From NCBI GenBank assembly GCA_934155265.1, contig CAKPGU010000004.1:46401-110400 (forward strand): a DNA stretch of 64,000 nucleotides. The letters run 5' to 3'. The DNA is from an uncultured Clostridia bacterium (GTDB lineage Bacteria; Bacillota; Clostridia; TANB77; CAG-508). The notes beneath the pieces were generated by a model that was not told the DNA's origin, searched no databases, and worked only from the letters and a program-made list of their open reading frames with translations. Position 1 is the first letter of the stretch; every line of letters begins with the position of its first letter. Positions 23,101 to 32,100 of this stretch are shown in pieces. The translations under genes were made by a program, and so were the position numbers.

Positions 23101-26100
23101 TGCTGGAATTCTAACCTTAACTTGATTTACATCATTTGTAAATCCTGAAATAGTAACTGTATATTGAACTCCGTATTGTACTGTTGAAGTTGTTTCTCCT
23201 ACTGTTCTCTCTTCTTCAAGAGCTGTTGCTGTACTCAATGTATTTGTAACTCCACTTGAAACTGCTCCATTTACCAAAACCTGAATATCTTTATTTGCTA
23301 AAGTAACTTTAGTTTTATCAAAATATTTATCAGTAATCTTAAATGTAACTTCTGCTGTTCCAGCTTTACCATTAGCCTTAGTACTTATCATTTCTACTAA
23401 TGGATCTACTACATCGACAATTGTCTCTGTACCACTTCCACCTGGAAGCTCAATTCCTGAAGTAATTGTTGTTGCAATATTTTTGTTTCCAGCTGTATCT
23501 AACATTTTATTTGCTGGAATTTCAACTGTAACTACACCACTGTAATCTGCATAATTATCACCATTCTTAGTTTGTAATTGCTCTAAGTTAGACAATGTTA
23601 ATGTATAGTGTTTTCCAACCACTTTGCTTTCTGTTACAAATGCACCATTCTTTGTATATGTTACTGTATCTGTAATATCTTCTACTCTTAATATTTTTGT
23701 AACTTCATTCCAATCTGGTTCTTCATTATCAATTTTGATTGTTAAATCTCCAATTGCTAAATCTGTTGATTTAGTTGAATCATAATATTTATCTATCATA
23801 TCAAATGTCATTGTATATGTTTTATTTATTTGATTAATATCTGATTCTGAATGTGTGTATTTAATTTCTGGATTTATCATATCATTAAAGTCTTTTAATG
23901 TAGTTGTTTCTTCATTTATTGTATTTCCTCTTCTATCTCTTGCAGCATTTGCATCAATCTTAACTTCTAATGTACCACTTAGTTCTCTATATTTCTTTCC
24001 AGATGCTTTAAATTCATCTGTTGTTTCTACTATACTTCCAACCTCTAATGTATATTGATGTCCTACTACTCTTACTTCATTATTTATTTCTGTCTTAATT
24101 TCTACTGATTTTACCATTGTTTTTGTAACCTGGTCATCTACATTTATTCCATCCATAAATATGTGTAGCTCATCTGTTGTTATTAAGTCTTCTGCATAAT
24201 AGTTTTTATCAGTTATATTAAAGATAAATGTTTCTTTATTATTTGCAACATCTTTTGTTTTTTGTACATCATAGATTTCTGGTCCCGTTGCATCGATATC
24301 TCCTACATATACTACTTGTTCTTCTGTTTTATTAGTATATTTATCTGTAATTACCCCTGCAGCAATTTGTAATGAAATGTTTCCACCATTTTCATTCTTA
24401 TATTTTGCAGTTCCACCAACAATTGGTTCTATTGGTGTAAATTCTGTGTATTCTGCTTTACCTGGTGCTAAATTTGATAAAGTTAATGTATATTCATAAA
24501 CTTCATTTGCTACTACTTCTACTGGTCCTTCTAGTGTTTTTACTATGGCTGTTGATTCTTGTCCATTTACAAGTATACTAATATCATCTTTAGTTAAATT
24601 AAATACACTTTCATTTTTTACTAAATATTTATCTGAAACTCTTAATTTGATAACACCTGTTTCTGCATTTACACTAAATATTGACCAAACTGGTGATACA
24701 ACATCAACGATTTCTTTATCATTATCTGAACCACCTGGTTCTTGTTTTCCTATCATTATTGTTTGTTTAGCACTTTCGTTTCCAGATTTATCTGTTACAG
24801 TTCCGGCTGGGAAGGTTAGTGAAATATATCCACTATATTTGTAACCATCCCCAACTCCATTTTCTTCTCTCTTGTCTAAGTCTGAAATAACCAATTTATA
24901 TCTTTCACCAATTTTGGTTTCTGCTGTTCCGTCTCCATCACGGTCTTCCATTATGTCTTTTACTTTTGTTAATGTTTTTGTAACATCTGCATTTAACTCA
25001 GTTTCATCATATTCATCCATGTTGATTGTTACTTGATTTCCATTTAAGTTTGATAGTTTTGTACTTGCGAAGTATTTATCTGTTACATCAAATTCTACTG
25101 TTAATGTTTTATTTACATGGTCTATATCTTTGTCTGCATATACATATGTGAATTCTGGTTTGATAAAGTCTGTAAATAATGAATTAGCTGTATTTTTATC
25201 TACTGCTGTTGTTGTAATATTGTTATTTGCTCTTGTTCCATTTTCAGCTAGTTCCATATTCTTGTTTCCATATGTGATTGCTTTTGTTACTCTGTTGTCT
25301 GCTGGTCCTGCTGTAAATGATGGTCCTGTTGTATCTTTTAATGTTCCTTGAGCAACTTCTACCTTGATGTTACCACTCCACTCTTTGTAACTCTTTCCTG
25401 TTCTTCTTGATGCTTCTTCAAAGTTTGTTAATGTTAGTGTTTGTAATACATCATTTGCTCCTGTTGTTGCATTGGCTGTTGTTGTTGCACTTCCTAATGA
25501 TTTTGTTACTATGTCTGTTATGTCTGTTCCATCTATATATAATTTGATGTCACTTACTTTTAATGTACTTTCTAGGTTACTTATGTAATCGTTTCCTGCT
25601 TCTGCATTTGTTCTTCCTCTTAATTGAATTTCAAACTTTGGCGTTGCTGTTGAGGTTGTTGCTGTTGTGCTTTCAATAGCCCATTCTGTTCTATATTTTG
25701 GATTTATGGTTCCATTTGTGAATGATATTGTTGTTGTTGATTCTGTGCTTAGTTTGAATGTTTTATTGTTTTCAAAAATTGCTTCTGGTGCTTGGATTAC
25801 TATTGCTCCTGCTTTTCCTGTGCCTTCAAATATATCTTTACTTGTATCTGCTATTTTTGTGAATGCTGGCCCTAAATCTAGACTTGTCATCGCTGTTTGT
25901 CCTGTCCAATAAAACATGCCATGCATATCTGTTACATTACTCGTATCAAATTTATCTCCTAAGTCTAAACTCGTCATTGCTGTATATCCTGTACCCGCAA
26001 ACATGCCACCCATATCTCTTACATTACTTGTATCAAATTTATCTCCTAAGTCTAAACTCGTCATTGCTGTATATCCTGTACCCGCAAACATGCTAACCAT

Positions 26101-29100
26101 ATCTGTTACATTACTCGTATCAAATTTATCTCCTAAGTCTAAACTCGTCATTGCTGTATATCCTGTACCCGCAAACATGCCACCCATATCTCTTACATTA
26201 CTTGTATCAAATTTATCTCCTAAGTCTAAACTCGTCATTGCTGTATATCCTGTACTATCAAACATGCCACGCATCTGTGTTACATTACTCGTATCAAACT
26301 TATCTCCCAACTCTAAGCTTGTCACCGCTGTATACCCTGTTTGATAGAACATATCGTTCATATTAGTTACTTTGCTCGTATCAAATTTATCTCTCAGATT
26401 CAAACTCGTCATCGCTGTATATCCTGTTTCATAGAACATAAACCACATAATAGTTACTTTGCTCGTATCAAATTTATCTCTCAGATTCAAACTCGTCATC
26501 GCTGTATATCCTGTTTGATAGAACATATAGTCCATATTAGTTACTTTGCTCGTATCAAATTTATCTCCCAACTCTAAGCTTGTCATTGCGAAATAACCCG
26601 TCGAATAAAACATAAAGCCCATATCTGTTACATTGCTTGTGTCAAATTTATCTCCTAAATCTAAACTGGTCATTGCGTAAAAACCCGTCGAATAAAACAT
26701 CGCATGCATACTAGTTACATTGCTTACATTTAATAATCCTATATTAGTTATTGCCTCTGTTGATGTCGACTTATCAGAATATCCTATAAATGCAAATAAA
26801 TTCCTTGAATCTTGATTTGCATATATATCATTATTTGTTATAGTTGTCTGTCCTGGTACTTGATTATTATTAGCTATATGAACTTTATAAATTCCATTTC
26901 TTATTTCATTATCAACATACCATGCAATTATTGATTTATCTCCTTGTGCTGATACATCCCATGCTCTTGTTGTATCTGTTATTTTCTTTGTTTTGTGATC
27001 ATATACGCTATTTGGAATACTCTTTTCAAATGTTATATTATCAATATTCTGTCTTTGAATTGCTTTTCCTAAGAAATTGCTTGTTTCTTTTTGTTCTTTC
27101 ATTGCACTTCTTAATACATTATACACAATCAAATCTTTTTCTTTATTTCCGTTATCTGACTCGTCTTTTACAACTTTAGCTGGAATTCTAACCTTAACTT
27201 GATTTACATCAGCAGCAAATCCTGAAAGCTTAACTGTATATTGAACACCATATTGAACTGTTGTAGTTACCCCATTTACTGATCTTTGTTCATTTAATGG
27301 AGTGAAAGCAGATATTTCTTTATTTATACTACTATTTACAGTTCCATTTACTAAAACTTGTATATCATTAATTGTCAATGTACTATTTGCAAAGTACTTA
27401 TCAGTAATCTTAAATGTAACTTCTGCAGTTCCATTTTTACCACTTGCTGTTGTACTTAGCAATTCTACTAATGGATCTACTACATCGACCACTGTCTCTG
27501 TACCTTCTCCACTTGGTAGCTCAATTCCTGAAGTAATTGTTGTCATATTATTCTTATTACCTGCTGTATCAACCATCTTATCAGCTGGTATCTCTACTGA
27601 AACTACTCCACTGTATGAAATATAATTTCCTGATTCATCCTTTGTTTGTAACTGCTCTAAATTATATAATGTTAAAACATAATGTTTTCCTATCACTTTA
27701 CTCTTTGTTACAAAACTGTTATTTTCAGTATATGTTACTGTTTCTGTTATATCAGTTACTTGTAATCCTTTAGTAACTTTCGTCCAATCTGGTTCTTTGC
27801 CATCAATTTTTATTGTTAAATCACCAATTTCTAAATCTGTTGACTTAGTTAAATCATAGTATTTATCAACCATATCAAATGACATTGTATATGTTTTATT
27901 TGTTTTATTAATATCTGACTCTGAATGTGTGTATTTAACTTCTGGTTTTATCATATCTACAAATTCACTTAATGTTGCTGTATCTTCATTAATCTTATTT
28001 CCTTTTAAGTCTCTTGCAGCTTCTGGATTTATCTTAACTTGTAGAGTTCCACTTAAATTTCTATAAGTTCTTCCACTTGCTTTAAATTCCGGATTTGTCT
28101 CAACTATACTTCCAATATCTAAAGTATATTGATGTCCAACTGTCTTAATTTCTCCATCTATTGTTGTTTTAATTTCTACTGATTTTACCATTGTTTTTGT
28201 AATTTGGTCATCAATATTTATTCCGTCCATAAATATGTGCATTTCATCAGTTGTTATTAAATCTTCTTTATTGTAGTTTTTATCTGTTATGTTAAAGATA
28301 AATGTTTCTTTGTTATTTGCAACATCCATTGTTTTCTGAACATCATAGATTTCTGGACATGTTGAATCTATAGTTCCTAATTTAAGTGTTTGTTCATAAG
28401 TTCCATTTCCGTATTGATCTGTTACAGCTCCTGCATTAATCTTAATTGATATATCTCCACCATTTTCATTTCTATATTTTGCTGTTCCTCCAACAATTGG
28501 ATCTATTGGCGTAAATTCTGTATAACCTCCAGTTGATGGTTCAAAGTTTGATAAATTTAATGAATATTCATATACTTGGTCTTTTACTATTTCTACTGGA
28601 CCTGTTAATTTTTTTACTATCTCTGTAGACTCTTTTCCATTTACTATTACTTTAATTTTGTCTGTAGTTAAATTAAATTTACTTCCAGTTCCAAGATATT
28701 TATCTGTTACTCTTAATTTTATGCTTCCTGCATCTGTATCAACATCATTTGTTGACCATACTGGTGATACTACGTCTACTACTTTCTTGTCGCTATCTGA
28801 ACCACCTGGTTGTTGTTTTCCTATCATTATTGTTTGTGATGCACTTTTGTTTCCAGATTTATCTGTTATTGTTTCAGCTGCAAATTCTAATGATAAATAT
28901 CCGCTGTATGTATAACCATCAGGTAAACCGTCTTGTCCTTTTTGCTCTAGCCCTGATATTACTAACTTATATCTTTCACCGATTTTTACATTTGTTTCTC
29001 CGTCAACTGTGTCTGTTAAATCTTTAACTTTAGTTAATGTTTTTGTTATTGCATTATTTAATTTTGTTGTATCATAATCATCAATATTTACTGTTATTTG

Positions 29101-32100
29101 GTTTCCATCTAAATTTGATAATTTTGTACTTGCAAAATATTTATCTGTTACATCAAATTGTACTGTTAAAGTTTTGTTTGTGTGGTTTATATCTCCATCA
29201 GCATATACATATGTAAATTCTGGTTTTATGAAGTCTGCAAATAATGAATTATCTGTATTTTTCTTTACTGTTGCTGTTGTAATGTTGTCATTTGCTCTTG
29301 TTCCTTCTGCTGTTAATTCCATATTTTTATTTCCATATGTGATTGATTTTGTTACTCTGTTGTTCGCTGGTCCTGCTGTAAATGATGGTCCTGTTGTATC
29401 TTTTAATGTTCCTTGAGCAACTTCTACTTTGATGTTACCACTCCATTCTTTATAGCTTTTTCCTGTTACTCTTCCTGCATCAAAGTTTGTTAATGTTAAT
29501 GTTTGTAGTACATCATTTGCTCCTGTTGTTGCATTTGCTGTTGTTTTTGGATCTCCTACAGCTATTGTTACTACATTTGTTATATCTGTGTTGTCTATGT
29601 AGATTTTTACTTGTTCTTTTATTTTTGCTTGTGTTAATAAGCTTTGTAGATTACTTACATAATCTGTTCCAGCTTCTGGATTTGTTCTTCCTCTTAATGT
29701 TATTTCTATCTTTTGTTCTGCTGTTGTGTCTGTTACTTTTGTATTTTCTAATTTCCATTCTGTTCTGTATTTTGGATTTATTGTTCCATTTGCGAAAGCT
29801 ATTTTTGTTGCTGAATCTGTGCTTAATTTAAATGTTTTATTGTTTTCAAAGATTGCTTCTGGTGCTTGGATTACTATTGTATTTGTTTTTCCCGTATTTT
29901 TGAACATATCAGTATTGGTATCTGCTATTTTTGTAAATGCTGGTCCTAAGTCTAGGCTTGTCATTGCTGTATGTCCTGTTCCATTAAACATTTCAGTCAT
30001 ATTTGTTACATTGCTTGTACTAAATTTGTCTCCTAAATCTAATGTACTCATGGCTGTATATCCTGTTTCTTTGAACATATCGTGCATATTTGTTACTTTA
30101 CTTGTATCAAATTTATCTCCCAAGTCTAAACTTGTCATTGCTTTATATCCTGTTCCAGAGAACATTTCAGACATTACTGTTACATTACTTGTATCAAACT
30201 TATCTCCTAAATTCAAGTTTGTCATCGCTTCTGATCCGGCCATTTCAAACATTCCAGGCATTTCTGTTACTTTGCTTGTATCAAATTTATCTCCCAAGTC
30301 CAAACTTGTCATTGCTGTCATTCCTGTAAAATTAAACATTCCATCCATAGTTGTTACATTACTTGTATCAAAATTGTCTCCCAAATCAAAATCTGTCATT
30401 GCATTCATTCCTGTCATATAAAACATCATATTCATATTAGCTGCACTACTTGTATCAAATTTGTCTCCCAAGTCTAACTTTGTCATTGCTGTTACTCCTG
30501 TTGCCATAAACATTCCTTGCATATGTGTTACATTACTTACATTTAATAATCCTATATTTGTTATTGCTTCTGTCGCTGTAGCTTTGTTTGATGAACCAAT
30601 AAATGCGAACAAAGTAGTTGAAATTTGATTTGCATATATATCATTACTTGTTATAGTTGTCTGTCCTGGTACTTGATTATTATTAGCTATATGAACTTTA
30701 TAAATTCCATTTCTTATTTCACTATCTACATACCATGCAATTATTGATTTATCTCCTTGTGCAGATACATCCCATGCTCTTGTTGTATCTTTTATTTCCT
30801 TTGTTTCATGATTATATACTGTATCTGGAATGCTCTTTTCAAATGTTATATTATCAATGTTCTGTCTTTGAATTGCTTTTCCTAAGAAATCACTTGTTTG
30901 TCCTCCTTCATCTTTCCCCCTTAATACATTATAAACAATCAAATCTTTTTCTTTATTTCCATTATCTGATTCGTCTTTTACAACTTTAGCTGGAATTCTA
31001 ACTTTAACTTGATTTACATCAGCAGCAAATCCTGAAAGCTTAACTGTATATTGAACACCATATTGAACTGTTTTAGTTACCCCATTTACTAATCTTTGTT
31101 CATTTAATGGAGTAAAAGCAGATATTTCTTTATTTATGCTACTATTTACAGTTCCATTTACTAAAACTTGTATATCATTACTTGTCAATGTGCTATTTGC
31201 AAAGTACTTATCAGTAATCTTAAATGTAACTTCTGCAGTTCCATCTTTACCGCTAGCTGTTGTACTTAACATTTCTACCAATGGATCTACTACATCGACT
31301 ACCTCTGCATCTGATGCACTTCCACCTGGTATATTTATTCCTGAAGTTATTGTTTTTCCTAAGTTCTTATTTCCAGAAGTGTCTACCATCTTGTTTGCTG
31401 GTATTTCTACTGTAATAACACCACTGTAATCTAAATATTTTTCCCCTTCTTTTAATTGGAATTGTTCCAATCCAGAAAGTGTTAAAGTATAACGTCTTCC
31501 TATAACCTTATTTTCCTTAACAATTGTATTGCCTTTTGTATAATTAATATTATTTATTCTATCTTCTACTTGTAAAGATTTTGTTACCTTTGTCCAATCT
31601 GGCTCTACACCATCAATTTTGATTGTTAAATCACCAATCTCTAAATCTTTTGAATTTGTTGCATCATAATATTTATCAGTTACATCAAATACCATTGTAT
31701 AAGTTTTTCCTGTTTTATCAATGTCAGCTTCTGCATGTTTATATGTAATCTCAGGTTTTATATAATCAACAAAATCACATTTTAATGTTTCCGCCTTACT
31801 TGAATTATTAGAAGTATCTTTTACAGCTCCTTCTGCAATTTTTACTTTTACAGTTCCACTCCAATCTGTAAATTCTCTATTAAAGTCTATTGTTGTTCTT
31901 GTTTTTTCAAAATTTGATAAAACTAATTTGTATTGTTGAGCAACTACTTTTGAGCTTCCATTTACTAATGCTGTTTTATCATTTCCTGGTACTCTTGATA
32001 AAGTTTTTGTTATTCCTGTTGTTTCTTCATCATCAATTGTTACTGTAATGCTATCTGCAGACATCACTGATGAAGTATTTATATATTTATCTACAACATT

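Noticed and set aside
29726..30421. 231-codon plus-strand frame with regular hydrophobic repeats
   Set aside because: It is the antisense of the LRR-coding repeats; periodicity and composition follow from the minus-strand repeat units. The same holds for other plus-strand frames inside both giants.
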